Made by a program: the position numbers and the translations under genes
Shown here: positions 12,683-24,956 of the stretch, in pieces
How the letters are laid out: each line of letters opens with the position of its first letter
How positions within the stretch are numbered: the first letter of the stretch is position 1
From: Cyclaneusma minus
Lineage: Eukaryota > Ascomycota > Leotiomycetes > Marthamycetales > Marthamycetaceae
DNA: 64,000 nucleotides
Reading direction: 5' to 3'
Assembly: GCA_037179335.1 (NCBI GenBank)
Contig: JAKZHN010000007.1
Location: 310,001 to 374,000, forward strand
Notes under the pieces: model-generated
Database searches by the model: none
The model's input: only the letters and a program-made list of their open reading frames with translations
Told to the model about the DNA's origin: nothing

Positions 12683-12902
12683 GGTACCGGGGTTAAGATA
12701 TTGGTATCAACATACTGGGTTTTATCATCCGATGGGGCACAGCGTGAATTGTGATCCTATGATGGACCGCCACTGGAGGAGAGGTACGAGGTCCGGGGTA
12801 AGATATTGGCATTTGGGTTTTATCATCCGATGGGGCACAGCGTCAATTGTCATCCTACATGTATGATACCTCGCCACTGGAGAAGAGGTACGACGTCCGC
12901 GG
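12683..12902. repeat. Two-copy tandem repeat, about 108 bp, upstream of the aldolase gene
   Basis: GGGTTTTATCATCCGATGGG occurs at 12717 and 12825, followed in both by GCACAGCGT and later by CGCCACTGGAG-A-GAGGTACGA. The repeat ends about 130 bp before the aldolase ATG, so it sits in the likely promoter. Confidence 0.8.
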
Positions 12903-13030
12903 TACCAAATTCTTATTCCCGTCATCTCCAGAGATGGCTATAACCCCACGAGTCCCAGTTTATTCTTCTCTCTCAACCTCTCCATCTTTTCTCCCCGATT
13001 CCCTCCAGATAACACACGGTCACATCAAAT

Positions 13031-14387
13031 ATGTCTGACTCCCTCGCCCCTTCCGTCCACGAAACAGACGGCCACAAAGAAAATGGCACCACTTCTCCAT
13101 ACCCCAAACCCCAAGGTCCCCAAGGCATGCAAGCCTACAGAGGTCCATCTCTGAGTCAACCGCACAGAGCGAGACAGGCTATGAGAGATGCTCATGAGGG
13201 GAAGATTCCTCCGCTGATTGGCTTTTGGTGCGGTTTGCCGAGTCCGCCGGTGGCGAAGTTGGCGGCGCAGTTGGGGTTTGATACTGTGGCTATTGATTGG
13301 GAACATTGTGCTATTGGGGTGGAGACTATGACGCAGGTGAGTGGCTTTTTGTGTGTAAACTGGAGGGTCAGGAGATGGAAAGTAAGGAAAGGAAAGAAGG
13401 TGTGGTAGGACGGGGAGAGGGAATGGGGGTATGAAGACAGTGGTGGAAGGTTTAGTCGAGATTCGAGGTGGGGAAGCGTGATGTGGTGGCAATAGCGGGA
13501 ACCTTGCCTTCAGAACGAATGGACTGATCTCAAACTTGCTCGTAGATGGTTCACGACGTCCAATATTTCAGCGAAGGCAAAACTATGGCTTTCGTCCGGT
13601 ATGTTCTCCCGAGCACACCCAATACCACATATATCCTAACTTCTTCCGACCAGCGTTCCCGGTCACGCCCACGAATACATCTCCTGGGCGCTCGACGCCG
13701 GCGCCAGCGGCATCGTAGTCCCGCAAGTAACCACGGTCGCCCAAGCCCGCTCCATCATCTCTGCCACCAAATTCGGGGCCCGTCTCCCGCACACGCTCAA
13801 TGCCCTAGACGGCACGCGCTCAGCTCCTCCTTGTCGTTGGTGGTCCGGCATTTCCGACACGCCGGCGTATGAGAACGAGGGACTGGATTTGATGCAGAGC
13901 TTGAATAGGCAGGCGGCGGTGGTGATTCAGATTGAGAATGAAGAGGGAGTAAAGAATTTGGATGCGATGCTGGAAGAGGTGGGAGAGTGGGTTGATAGTG
14001 TGTGGTTGGGGAGCTTGGATTGTAGGGTTAGTATGGGGTTGCAAGGCATGTGGGGGGAGGAGGGGGAGTGGGTTGCTGTTGTGGAAAAGTAAGTTGGTGG
14101 TTTGGTTTATTTATGTTCTTCTGTTTCCAGAATCTGAAGTCGGGGTGTGAGGGACGAGATGCTAATGCATGGCTGGTAGGTATTTGGCGACGCTGAAGAA
14201 ACATGATAAGCCGTCGAGTGGGCTGGCGCTGGGAACGCCGGAGGCGAAGGATTTTATTGGGAGGGGGAGGAGTTGGTTGACGGTGGCGGCGGATGCGTAT
14301 GGGATTATGGGGGAGGTGGCGCATCTGGTGGATGCGAAGACGAGGTTCCCTGCGAAAAACTTCTCGGTGGAGAATAAGAAGGGGTAG
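13031..14387 (+). CDS. HpcH/HpaI-family aldolase (2-oxo acid aldolase-like)
   Basis: Four exons encode 333 residues: 13031-13336, 13546-13598, 13654-14088, 14180-14387. This family cleaves or forms 2-keto-hydroxy acids with pyruvate-type donors in a TIM barrel that binds a divalent metal. Visible hallmarks are IGFWCGLPSPPVAKLAAQLG with FDTVAIDWEHC at the first strands, VVIQIENEEGVKNLD (metal-ligand Glu), and VDSVWLGSLDCRVSMG, which matches the family's G-P-x-D-L-S-x-S-M-G region (metal-ligand Asp). The N-terminal 45 residues are a non-conserved extension. Exon 2 is short (53 nt), but both its junctions keep the frame. The substrate cannot be read from sequence, and a catabolic role is inferred from the family. 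A 108-bp tandem repeat lies just upstream. Confidence 0.88.
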
Positions 14388-15272
14388 GTGGCAAGGAGAT
14401 GACTCGAGAACAGTCAATCTGTAGAGGAGGTTACCAGAGACTTAGGTTACAAAAAAGATCGCAGAGCCTCAGAGCGAACTCTGAGATCACCCTGGGGGCT
14501 TGGGGTAGGATTAGGCAAAGCTCACTCACCCTTGGAAATCCTCTCCGGCCTGCGAGTGGCGAAGGATGACTTACTGCCACATGTGGTGGAATTGAGCTGG
14601 CTCCTTGTCTCCTATCAGCCAGAAGCTGTCCCAAGCGAATTTTGGAAAAAGGTTGCCTTATAATCCCAAAGTGCAGACCAATATGCATAAGTGATCCGAA
14701 AACTGGAGCAATGGCTCAGTTGGCAGACAAACTGCTAGCAATTCGTGTGTACAATGTATCGTGCACTTGACTGTAAGGACTCGGATTGGCCTCGTCTCCC
14801 GATAATCCTAAGAGAGGCATCCTCTCGTGTACACACACGGATAGCATTTTTTGTGTTTTTTTTCTGCTTGATTTTTTTTTGTCTGCTTTCTGCTAGATTT
14901 AAGGACCCTGGGAAAGTGTTTTTTTATGTGTATGGGATTTTATTTGGGGCCTCTGGACATGTCGATGTGCAACGAACCACCATCCTGGCAAAGTGCAAAC
15001 CATGTGATCAGTCACGCATCTCCCACGCCTTCTCTGGAAAATACGCTGCCTTTCGTAGCCAAAAGAACCACCCGGTTTCTGAGCTTTGAGCCCATGAGGT
15101 AGCGAAGCAATCTTTCACATTCACAGGAACGTGTATCCATAAACAGTCATATTGATTCATTAGCATGCCTACCTATTAAACACCACAGCTACTCTATTCT
15201 TTCCACACCATCGAAAAGTCAAAACACCCTCCCTTCCCAATCTCATTGCCCCTGCATGCAAACACCAGACAC
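14388..15272. other. Intergenic, convergent 3' ends
   Basis: About 880 bp between convergent genes. Poly-T-rich stretches occur near 14850-14880. No gene recognised. Confidence 0.55.
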
Positions 15273-16255
15273 TCAAATGCTCGCATCCGGATCATTGCTC
15301 CGCGCCGCCGCCGCACAATCCTGTTGCAAATTCAACCCCTGCGGCCCCACCTGCTCGCCATTCGCACAATACGTCCCCACATTGCTATAATGTCCCTGAA
15401 TAGCGCCCAAATCCAAGTTCTGATACATCGTCACATTTCCAATCCTCTGAATCCCATTCGTAAACGTCTGGTTGAAGTAAACCGCATTGTTTGCACAAGT
15501 TCCTGCGGGCAAGATCTGCGGCTGGTTGATCAGCGCGTGGAATGTATGCGGTGTGTACAAAGGTTCTTGGTTTTTGGGGAGGTTGAAGAAATCGAGGTCG
15601 AAGGCGGCGGGGTAGATGCCGGGACCCGAAATGGGGTTGGGAACGATGGTTTGCTTGACTTGGGAGGTGAATTCGTTGGGCGAAATGGCTGAGTAGGCGG
15701 CGTTGTTGGGCATGAAGGAGGAGATGTAGAGGGGGGTGTTGATCAGGGAGCCGACGAGCGCGGGAACTACGCTCATGAGGTCCTGGCCGTTGGTGCCGCC
15801 GATGTATTGGCGGATGGAGTATTGGAAGGGGGTTTTGCCGTCGCCGAGACGGTCGACGAAGGGCACGTTGATGGCGCCGCCCATCAAGGATTGGATGAAG
15901 GCGGCGGTGAGGCGGATGTCGTTTTCGTAGAAGGTGGAGAAGATTACGGGGTGCATGCCGGAGGGGAAGCCGGTGGGGAAGAGGGAGGTGTCGTCGAGGG
16001 GGAGGTCAAGGAGGGTGTAGGGGACTAGGGATTGCACGGAGTTGCGGTCGATTGCTGCGAGCATCCAAGCTGGGGGAGTGGTTAGTGAGAGTTTGGAGAC
16101 AGATGGGGAGAGGGAGAAGGAGGGAACATACTGCCATTCTCGGATAATGTCCGTTGGTTTGGATGGGTTGCGGCGAAGGTGTTTGGTCCTGCTTGGGCGG
16201 ATACAAGGCCTAGGGAAGCCAGGACGGCAAAAGCCTGGGAACGGGAGAAAGGCAT
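15273..16255 (-). CDS. Secreted protein, possibly of the late-sexual-development (LsdA) type
   Basis: Two exons (16255-16132 and 16069-15273) encode 306 residues. The first 20 residues, MPFSRSQAFAVLASLGLVSA, form a clear signal peptide, which favours this ATG over the in-frame one at 16291. The mature part has no membrane span and contains IYPAAFDLDFFNLPKNQEPL, IGGTNGQDLMSVVPALVGSL and a C-terminal region with a few cysteines (PAGTCANN, VGTYCANG, QQDCAAAA). The pattern recalls fungal secreted proteins annotated as late sexual development or ferritin-like, but I cannot confirm this without a search. The splice site joins ENG to TWMLAAIDRN in a continuous frame. The function is unknown. Confidence 0.8.
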
Positions 16256-17522
16256 CTCGAGCAGATGTTGTGATGAAATGGCAAAGGTCAAGTTAAGCAG
16301 ATGAGTAGGTACTTGGTCCCTTGATGTTGTATGAGAAAGGTGGAAAAGGTTGAATTAGAGAGTGGGATAACAAAAGGCTTATATCTTGCTTGGCTTACTA
16401 GTGATGTTTGACGGGACGGTACACATCCGTGACATCCTACCACGACTTACTAGTAGTCCTAGCGGCAGTTAATGGCTATGTCAGCCGCTCAGCCATCCAA
16501 AAACAAGCCTTAGTCGTTCCGTCAAAGTCCTGAACTTAAATCGCGGGTATTCGTGGTAACCCAGTGGCAAGTTCGCTGATTGGCTTCCAGATTCTCTAGT
16601 TTGTCCACGGAACGTCAAAACAAGCTCCGCCGCCCGTGTATCCTAAGATTAGCAAATAGCATATTATCGAACTGCCGTCGAAATAAGCTTTCCGAGGGAA
16701 ACCAGATGGCATTCGTATATTCAATGTTGTAGAGAAGAGAAACGCCGGCATCGCTTTCCAAAGCATCAGACCCGGGCCAGAACTCAAGTACCGCATCCGT
16801 ATCTTTTGTTCCAGGTTTCTCGCTGCCTTCGTAAATCGTGAGAGTCGCAAAGTTACTTCGCGATAGCGAGAGGTACGCGCAAACTCAAAAGCTTGAAAAG
16901 GACCGCATTCAGGCACTGCCGTCGCGACGATGCCAAGTAGTAGAGTTTCCGCATCCGGGCCACGCTACCAGCGCCACTCGCTAAAAAGGGCCAGCCTGCG
17001 AATGAAGTCGTCCAAATCTTCGTAGTGTCTGAGACAGCTGCTTCATCCGGCTTGTACAAACGAATATTTGGCGATTTCCGAGCTGAAAGGCCGTGTGGGT
17101 GTCTTGATTTGAGGTCATATCTCCGACTTGAATGTCCCGTCTCGGGCCGTCTCGGGAAGCCCGGGTGGGGTTTTCATCATCGGGAACTTCTTGTGCAAAC
17201 TGTCGTGGTAGAACTCAGACGTTTCCACGAGGTGACTTCAGCTGGAACGTGGTGCTGAACGTCATATGACGTCGCGATGCTGCCTCGTGGTGATAATTCT
17301 TCTGTGCTCAGCTGATACCTTGACCCTTCGAGGAATCAAGAATCTCGTAAACCCATGGTAATTGAAGATATTCCCAGTGACTGAAAACATTCCCCGTGAT
17401 AAGAATATTCCCAGTAACCGAGAACATTGCCAAAAACCGAGAATGTTCTCAGCAGTTAAGAGTAGTTCCAGTGATTGTAAAGATGTAGCTGAGTACACAA
17501 GAATTGTCACAACGAAGCTGCT
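16256..17522. other. Intergenic with a degenerate 19-bp tandem repeat near its right end
   Basis: No gene recognised. The only structure seen is the repeat listed at 17362-17485, just beyond the 3' end of the regulator gene. Confidence 0.55.
17362..17485. repeat. Degenerate tandem repeat, about 19 bp, six units
   Basis: Consecutive units resemble GATATTCCCAGTGACTGAA, ACATTCCCCGTGATAAGAA, TATTCCCAGTAACCGAGA, ACATTGCCAAAAACCGAGA, ATGTTCTCAGCAGTTAAGA and GTAGTTCCAGTGATTGTA. A related segment (GGGGAATATTCTCAGCGATC, near 19457) lies inside the large intron of the adjacent regulator gene. Confidence 0.65.
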
Positions 17523-20086
17523 TCACTGATGCCAATTCCCCGCCTTATCAGCATCATCATATATCTTCGCCGCTTCAGTCCATTGCGACCAATCGAAATC
17601 CATCCCAACGCTCAAATCTGCATTGCCATATCCCTCTTCCCACAAATGCGCATCATCCGTCGTATTCTCGAAGTTATCGAACGAAAAGATCTCATCCAGG
17701 TCGGCTGAGCTCTCGAGAAGCGGAAACGTGTTACTGTCAGGTGCGTAGCTACCGGGCGTGTAGCTGCTCAGCACAGCATACTTCTGGGACGAGCTTCCAG
17801 AGACGAAGGGTGTGTTGAGAGTGGGGTCTGGAATTGGTGATATTCCGGGGATGAGAGAGCGCAGGTTGAGTAGGAGTTGGTGCCGAGAGCGCATATGGCT
17901 GTTCCCCTTCTCGGCCATGCTGCGAAGGATATCAAGAGCGGTGTTCATGGAGGCGTTGGTATGGGCATTGAAAGGGAATGTTATATCAACCATGACAAGC
18001 ACGATAGCAGCCGAGAAAACATGCTCGCCGTCCATGAACCCATACGTGGCGATAAGATTCTGCTTTGCAGCACTGGCAGTGATAGTTGTCGTGTCCTTGG
18101 CTGCTGCGATGCAAGCTTCGATGACAGCAATAGACGTCGGACTTAGTCCTTCCTTCCAGTCTGTTTCTTTCTCTCCGGCTAGTAAACGCTTCTGGACCAC
18201 GTGGAAAAGTAGTGGTCGAGCGGTCATGTTGATGCATTGGTAGTAGTGCAAGAAGATCGAGACATTCTCTCGTGAAGTGTCTTGCTCTAGCTTCGTCAAG
18301 TCAATACGTAATGCGGGTGGGAGATCGCGCAGCCATGTGTTCAGATCCATCATGATGCTCTGCACGGCGGCAACGAGATTGATTCCAGTTTTCGGAGTTT
18401 TGCGGTATATGGAATTGACTATCTCGCCGATGATGCGTGACAGCTCTGTGTAATGATAGAGGACTGTTGCCGGCGAGATTTCAGGCTCGTGGGGGAGACG
18501 CGAAGGCGGAGAAACGCCAATGTCGTCGTCTGCAATTGTGATCGGACTGCCGGATTTGGAAGAGAGAATGCGATCCATGCTGTAGAGGCTCCACCAAAGC
18601 CTCCGTCGATGTTCCCTCTCTGCCTCATCGAGTGTAGGGTCAACGATCTCCTCGTGTAGACCAAGCGAAATAGCCATGCGGAGAGCCAAGCCGACGTAGG
18701 AGAAGGCTGCATCTCGTCGATTGAGTTGTTGCATAAAGTACCCCAGGAGACTCAGAACTTCAACAAACAGGATCGATCCTTCTTCGTATATGGCAGGCAA
18801 GAAAGGAAGAGCCTGCAGGAAATAGGAAAAGCCCGGTGGACCATCAGAGTTGACCCATTGATTGATTGAGTACAATTGGCCAAAGGCGAAGATGAGAAGT
18901 ACTTGACAAACGGACAGGCACGAGTCTCGATCGGAAAGATCCACGTCTCCGGCGTAGATTCGTTGAAGTCTCTGATCGAAAGCTTGAGGGTCGACGAAGG
19001 AGAAGATTGTGCCGATGTAGGCGTATTGAGCAGAATAGAGACGTCTCGCTACATCCAAGGGCGGCAGTTCTGGTATGGACATGCCGTAAGGTCGACGAGG
19101 AGGTAATGCTGAATCGTTGTAGGCTGGCGAGTCAACCTCGATGTCTCCGGCGAGATAAGTGGCTCTTGATGCTTTGAGAAAGTCTCGCAGGCGAAGTACG
19201 AGGCTTGTGGAGGACGAGTTCCCGAGGTATTGTCGTTGACCGGATGGGCTGAGGACTAGCTGTGTCATCCCATCCATCAGAGGGTTGTCAATATCATTGC
19301 TTGGAAAGTCGCTGCTTGCTGAAGGAGACAAGCTCTCCGACAAAGAGTTCGGAGGAAGTTGTCCAGCTGCAGTTGATGTCAGAATGGTAAACAAGTATGA
19401 GAGACGATAGCTTAGTGGTGGAAATGCCGAAGTGACTAGAAATACTCCAAATAACGGGGAATATTCTCAGCGATCAGGTTTGGCCCAAGTGCTCGACAAA
19501 AACATCTCAACATGAGCTCTTCACTATTGGGAAGCCGGAAGGACCTCAAGCATTCGGCACGTTTCAGATCAAATGTGACCAGCGGGATGGAGAAGGAGAG
19601 TCCGAGTTGTTAGACATAAGCCAAGTCACCAAGAGCAAGCCCAGTGACTTCGGCAAGGCATCCCGAAGAGAAATCGACCACGGAAATGGAATATTCTCCT
19701 TACATTCATATGCTCTGACTTTGGCCTCGAGCTCATCGAGATGACTGTTATCATCAGCAGAAGACTCTCGATCAAAGGCCAGGGAGCATCTTACTCTCTG
19801 GAGACTCTCACAAACTGTGGTACATCCGGATAGGTACACTCGACCGGAGGCCTTGCCATCTGGCATCCCCGGCAAGGTCTCAAACCACTGCATTTGGTCT
19901 TTCTCTTTTTGCAATAGTTGCATCTGTATTCACTTAGTATCCACAGAAAAAAGGAAACGATTCGATCAGTACTAACGCTTGTCCGACTCTCTTTGAGTGA
20001 TCCACAAGATCGGGAAGGCCGTCGCCATGACTGCCCCTCTTTCCCCGTGGGGACTCTCCCGCTTCAGGTCCATAAGAAGCCATCAT
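17523..20086 (-). CDS. Zn2Cys6 fungal transcription factor
   Basis: The model has four exons: 20086-19977, 19923-19795, 19744-19704, 19366-17523 (707 residues). The first junction creates ACNYCKKRKTKCSGLRPCRG and then CQMARPPVECTYP, a full C-x2-C-x6-C-x5-C-x2-C-x7-C binuclear zinc cluster. The next exons give a short dimerisation coil (HLDELEAKVRAYE). The large exon has the fungal-specific regulatory domain, with HRRRLWWSLYSMDRILSSK and GSPITIADDDIGV. The last intron as modelled is 337 nt, long for this genome, so an extra small exon may be hidden there. Two adjacent ATGs (20086, 20083) could start the protein. It is divergent from an MFS transporter 577 bp away, which makes that gene a plausible target (inference). 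Confidence 0.88.
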
Positions 20087-20663
20087 TCATGAGCACTGAA
20101 TCACACCCGTCGCTATGTCATCCTCGAAAATTGAAATATTGAAGAGTCGGACTGTCGGAGTCCACTCCGGGCACAAGATGACAACTGCGTCAGCTCCACA
20201 TCTTCCCATCTCGAGTCCTCAAAAATCAGCCTCATTCCATCGCAGTTGAACAACCATGAGGCCAAGCAGCTGAGTGTAACGAAACACACGTCCGACACCG
20301 TCCGCGGCGTCCGGAGATGCCGAAAGGATGCCAAGCCAGGATGCGGGAGATCAACAAACAGACCCACATCACGTGACCATTGCCGCCTTGGCATTACGTT
20401 ACAAAACCACCCCCTGTCTATCAACGCGCTTCGACCACTCAGGACGACACCGTCACACACGGAAGGCCTCCCGATCAATGGCACAAAGATAGGAAGCTTT
20501 CTCGGCATTTTAAGATGCGGCCAGTCCCATGCCGATAGGTCACGGTGTGACGAAATGGACCGAAATATAAAGATCGAGATGTCGCGGGAGCGCGCGTAGA
20601 GAAATATTGCGACGAAATTGTTTGAAATACGAGAAAGAAACAAATACACCACTTGCCTTGAGA
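20087..20663. promoter_or_regulatory. Shared promoter between the Zn2Cys6 regulator and the MFS transporter
   Basis: 577 bp between two divergent start codons. CGG triplets occur here (for example CGTCCGCGGCGTCCGGAG near 20297), as expected for zinc-cluster binding, but no specific operator can be assigned. Confidence 0.45.
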
Positions 20664-22443
20664 ATGGACGAAAAGAAGCAAGATGTGATGGATATCGCGG
20701 CCGAGAATGGGGTGGCGAGGCCGGAGGTGTCGGAATCGAGCCTCTATATCGACCCGGCGAAGGAGGTTAAGTTGTTGGCGAAGCTGGATCTGGTTTTTAC
20801 ACCGGTATGCTGCCAAAACCCTCTCTCCGGTGTCATATGTGAACCATCGCTGATCGGAAAAATGTTAGATCATCATGCTAGTCTACCTCGCCTGCTTCCT
20901 AGACCGTTCGAACATCGGTATTTCACCAGCCAAAAATGAGACACTCGTGATCAAAGGCTGATACCAGCAAAAAGGAAATGTCAAAGTCGCCGGAATGCCA
21001 GAAGATATTGGTGCTTCTACCGAACAGTTCTCAACCGCCGTCTCCATCTTCTACGCCACTTATGTGTCTTTTGAAACACCTGCGGCTCTGTTGTTGAAGA
21101 AATTCACGCCGAAATACTTTGTTTCTTTTCTCTGTCTTGTCTGGTCGCTGACCACTATTTTCTCTGGCTTTGTGCAGAATGTGGGCGGTTTGTATGCTAC
21201 GAGATTGATACTTGGTGCTTGTGAAGCTGGGCTGTTTCCTTCGTTGAACTTGTACTTGACAATGGTTTATCGACGGGAGGAACAGGCGAAGAGAGTTGGG
21301 TATTTGTTTGTTGCTAGTGCGGTTTCGGGGGCTTTTGGGGGATTACTTGCTTATGCTATTTTGCAGATGGATGGCGTGGGGGGCTTTGCGGGCTGGCGGT
21401 AGGTTCTTCTCAGATTCCTCACAGAAAGAAAGGCGAGAAGTCAGGATAAACTCAGCTAATGACGACAGATGGGTGTACGTTATCGAGGGCATCTTCAGCG
21501 TCTTTGTGGCCCTTTACGTCTTCCTCGGTCTGCCAAACGATCCCGCGAATGCCTACTTTCTCAATGCCGAGGAAAGGCAGATGATGAAGATCCGCAATGA
21601 GCAGCGCGTAGCATACATGGGGAGCGAGAAGTTTGACTGGGGAGAAGTCAAGATTGCTATGCAAGATCCGAAGCTCTACTTGAGGTATGAGAGATCCATT
21701 TCTGTTGAACTTCTGCTTCTGGAGGCTGACAAATTCCAGTGGCTGCATCCAATTCTGTCAGGACATTCTGCTCTACGGCTTCAGCACCTTCCTGCCATCC
21801 ATCATTGAGAGTATGGGCTACAACTCACTCCAAGCAAACTACCTCACGATCCCTGTCTACATATTTGGTGGCATATGCTTCTTAATAGTAGCCTACATAT
21901 CCGACCGCATGACGCTCCGCGGCCCCGTAAGCCCCTTATTTCCATACTCCCACTCACTCCCTATTCTTCACCTTCGACATTCCCCAATCCCATCCCTGAC
22001 ATCAAACACAGTTCGTATTCCTCGCCAACATCTTCGGCATAATCGGCTACATCCTCCTCCTCACCCCCGTCTCCAACGGTGTCAAATTCTTCGCCACCTT
22101 CCTCTGCGCCATCGCCGTGTACAACGGCCCCGGCCTCAACCTAACCTGGCTCAACGTAAACATAGCGCCCCACTACCGACGCGCCACCGCCATCGGTTTC
22201 CAACAAACCATGGGAAACACGGCGGGCATTGTGGCGGGCCAGATTTACAGAACGTCGCCGTATAAACTTGGGCATGGATTTTCGCTAGGGGCGTTGTGTG
22301 TGGCGGAGGTGCTGATTGTGGGGAAGAGTTGGTATATTAGGAGGTTGAATACGGTAAAGGGGGAGGTGGAGAGGGGGGAGAGGGAGGATGGGAGGAAGGT
22401 GAAAACGGGGGATAGGGCGCTGGATTTTAGGTATCATGGGTGA
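20664..22443 (+). CDS. MFS transporter, DAL5/allantoate permease (anion:cation symporter) family
   Basis: Six exons encode 482 residues: 20664-20804, 20869-20917, 20975-21398, 21469-21684, 21740-21926, 22012-22443. The protein has about twelve hydrophobic segments. The first-loop region reads LACFLDRSNIGNVKVAGMPE, characteristic of the Dal5/Tna1 family that imports allantoate, nicotinate, vitamins or other organic anions with protons. ATRLILGACEAGLFPSLNLY is the family's fifth-helix motif, and SGCIQFCQDILLYGFSTFLP starts the second half. The N-terminus is cytosolic and hydrophilic, and the tail is basic. All intron phases agree. The substrate cannot be predicted. The divergent Zn2Cys6 gene suggests pathway-specific control. 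Confidence 0.93.
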
Positions 22444-24273
22444 GCGGGGAGAGTTTTGTTTGCTCTTAGCTTGGTAGGGTTTGAATGTTTTGATGACTAG
22501 ATGTATAGACGAATTCATGGTTTTAGATACGGACGAGTAAGGTCAAATGAAAACGGCCTAGGTACCTAAATGGTCACTGGTAATGATTCACATAACCTAG
22601 AGTTCAGCACGCCGAGGGTTGTTGGCCTCCCTTCATGGTTTGAGTTATTCTACCCTTGTGTCACGGCGCCCCAGTTGGCAAGGCCCATTCCAATGTGACT
22701 CTATCGGTGCCAATTTGGCCAAAAGACGCATTGTTTCCCTCAGCAGCGTTTTATGGAGAGTGATGCCGGAGATATGGAGCCGGAATATCCAGCGCAGGAT
22801 ACTGCGACGATGAGACATAGGTATTTGATGATTGCGTTGGGGACTGTGATCAGGAGGATGTAACAGAGAATTGTGGTACTTTCGACTGCTGTGAGTTAGT
22901 TTTCGAAGGGAAGTTGGGTCTGGGGAGAGAACTTGCTGGCGACAGCTGTAGTCCAAGGCCGGATCCACTTTTCGTGAAGAGAATAAAAAACTTCAGAAGT
23001 TGAACCACTTGTCACATGTGGACTCGGGTTTCAGTGAAAGAGCGATGATGCTTGCGGCTAGGAAATTCGCAATGGTTGGCAAATCCGCTACTACCGGAGG
23101 GTTGAAATAGCAAATATTTGTGTATATCAGCTGACTAGGACTCGTGCAAGTTTGCTAAATTGGCAAGATGTTAAAACTTCCGCGAATTCCTGGGCATTTA
23201 GATTGACTCCCTGAGTCCTGGTAACAGTAGCATTGTTCCGTGCAGTATATAGCTGCTCGTCGGCACCGCTCTCGCTCTCTTTCGACTTCCTGTTTAAACT
23301 AATCATCTTCTTGCGACCGCATAGTAAACCCCGCTGCGCTTACCAATACATCTCCAGCATAGGCTTTCAAACAGACTCAGAGCACCTTCGTCTTCTTCGG
23401 TTTCTAAACATACACATCACCCCTCGGCCAAACCTAGCGGGACATCACTCGAAGGACCTACAGCCCGTCAGAACCCCGGTTACATGCCGCGTCAGGAATC
23501 CCACCAGGGGGAGGGAGCCGACGGTAGTGATGGGGCTGGAGCCCACGAAGGCGGAGAGAGTTGCCTCGACAGCGGGAATGGGAACCATTGGCGGTTCTGT
23601 AGAGGTATCAAAAGCGACACTTTTTGAATCGAGACCCTCCATCCGTCTTGCTGGCGTCTAGTTTTATGGATAAAAATTGGGTAAAAAATTATTTGAATAT
23701 ACCTGCCTGCCCGAGTGACCATCTTTCCTCTTTACAATTTGGACTTGCGAGCCTTTAGCATTTATGAATAAACCGTTTCAAAGGATGACCTGATAACGTG
23801 ACATGATCATAAACTAAAACCTACTGGCTCCGAGCGGAATACGTATCCCACCGGGGGAAGCGAGATTAGCTGCGACGTCTTGTCCTGCCACCCTCACCCA
23901 GACCAACATTGTTCGGCAGCTCTGAAACTGACAAGTAATAGCACACGACAGAATACCAACAGCTTCAAGTCAGATCAGTCGATTGTGTACCAGTGATCTG
24001 CTCCTTGGGCGTTGATAGTGCACCGACCTCGTCCCCATCTTGCTTCACGAGCTCCTCCACCAAACACCCCGCCAGCTTCTTCACCAAGCTCTTCCTTCAG
24101 ACAGGTTTTCACCAACCCCACAATTGCAGCGCCAAACTTCGACACCTTGCGTCGACCTCAAAACTCCGCACCGCCTTCTTCATCTCCTTCCTCGACCATC
24201 ATCTCCGCGTCCACCTTCACCAAGCAACCTGCGCAAACTCCCGACGAGCTGCTTCTTCCTCTCGTTGTTCGAG
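22444..24273. other. 1.8-kb intergenic region
   Basis: No gene, tRNA or repeat recognised. The part from about 24000 to 24273 is C- and T-rich and looks like a fungal 5' leader for the gene at 24274. Confidence 0.5.
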
Positions 24274-24956
24274 ATGTCTCAAGGAAGCCACCTCCCTACC
24301 TACCAGTGTGCGCTTCTGGGTCCAGGAAACCCAGGAACGGAGCCGGTAGTTACAGAAGAAATGGCCAGCCAGTACTGCCAGAAGGCTCGCGGCCTACCAT
24401 TGTCCTATGTCAACGCACCCGAGAACCGCCCCTACTTCGATGTCCGCATGGACTACTTCTCTGACGACCAGCGTATCTTCTCAAACCAAATGATGCGCCG
24501 CGCTCGCCGTGAGGGACCCGTTAGCCTCGAGGATTTCCTCGACGTCTTCTTCTGGGCCGACGATGACATTCGTACTGCCTACCACGACAGAGAGGAAGAC
24601 GAGCTGCAGTGGAGGATTGTTGAGGAGGTCTGCGAGCTTATGGACTGTAAGTACTTACTTGCGCATTTTGAAAAGTTGAACTTGGTGGCCTTACGCTTGA
24701 CGGATCTTGCTAACGAAATGACTCAGGGGGTCACAGCGCCCCATATGAAAGCTCATGGGGACCCCGAGACACTGTTCCATCCCCAATCGGCAGTCCAACT
24801 CCACAAGTACTGGAATTGGCCAGAGAATATGGAATCAAGATGACTGGCGACTTTGCCAAGGGCACCGGTACCTCGAACGGAAACAATGGTAGGAAACTCT
24901 CCTTCCCTACCCAAACAGTGCCTTCTAGATCTTTCTGACAATTTTTCTCAGTCTAG
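24274..24956 (+). CDS. Unknown protein with an in-frame TAG near its C-terminus
   Basis: Three exons (24274-24646, 24727-24888, 24952-24956) give 179 residues ending GTSNGNNV. I do not recognise the family. The protein is soluble, with SYVNAPENRPYFDVRMDYFS, GPVSLEDFLDVFFWADDDIR and ELQWRIVEEVCELMD. Beyond the TAG at 24954-24956 the same frame stays open for 327 nt to a TGA at 25284, reading Ala/Glu/Thr repeats and then PFWPAPNDVFNELDEPATYW, which looks coding. Either the gene really stops at the TAG, or the last intron runs to the AG at 25016-25017. That second splice would remove the TAG and add about 90 residues. The left edge of the hypermutated element begins directly after the later stop. 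Confidence 0.6.

Larger units (their letters stand above)
10534..13030. other. 2.5-kb intergenic region with several short tandem repeats
   Basis: No gene is recognised. It contains a 9-bp CACGTCAAG array (about 11805-11872), a perfect 10-bp-arm palindrome (12075-12095), a two-copy 95-bp repeat (12107-12293) and a two-copy 108-bp repeat that reaches to within about 130 bp of the next start codon. Confidence 0.6.
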
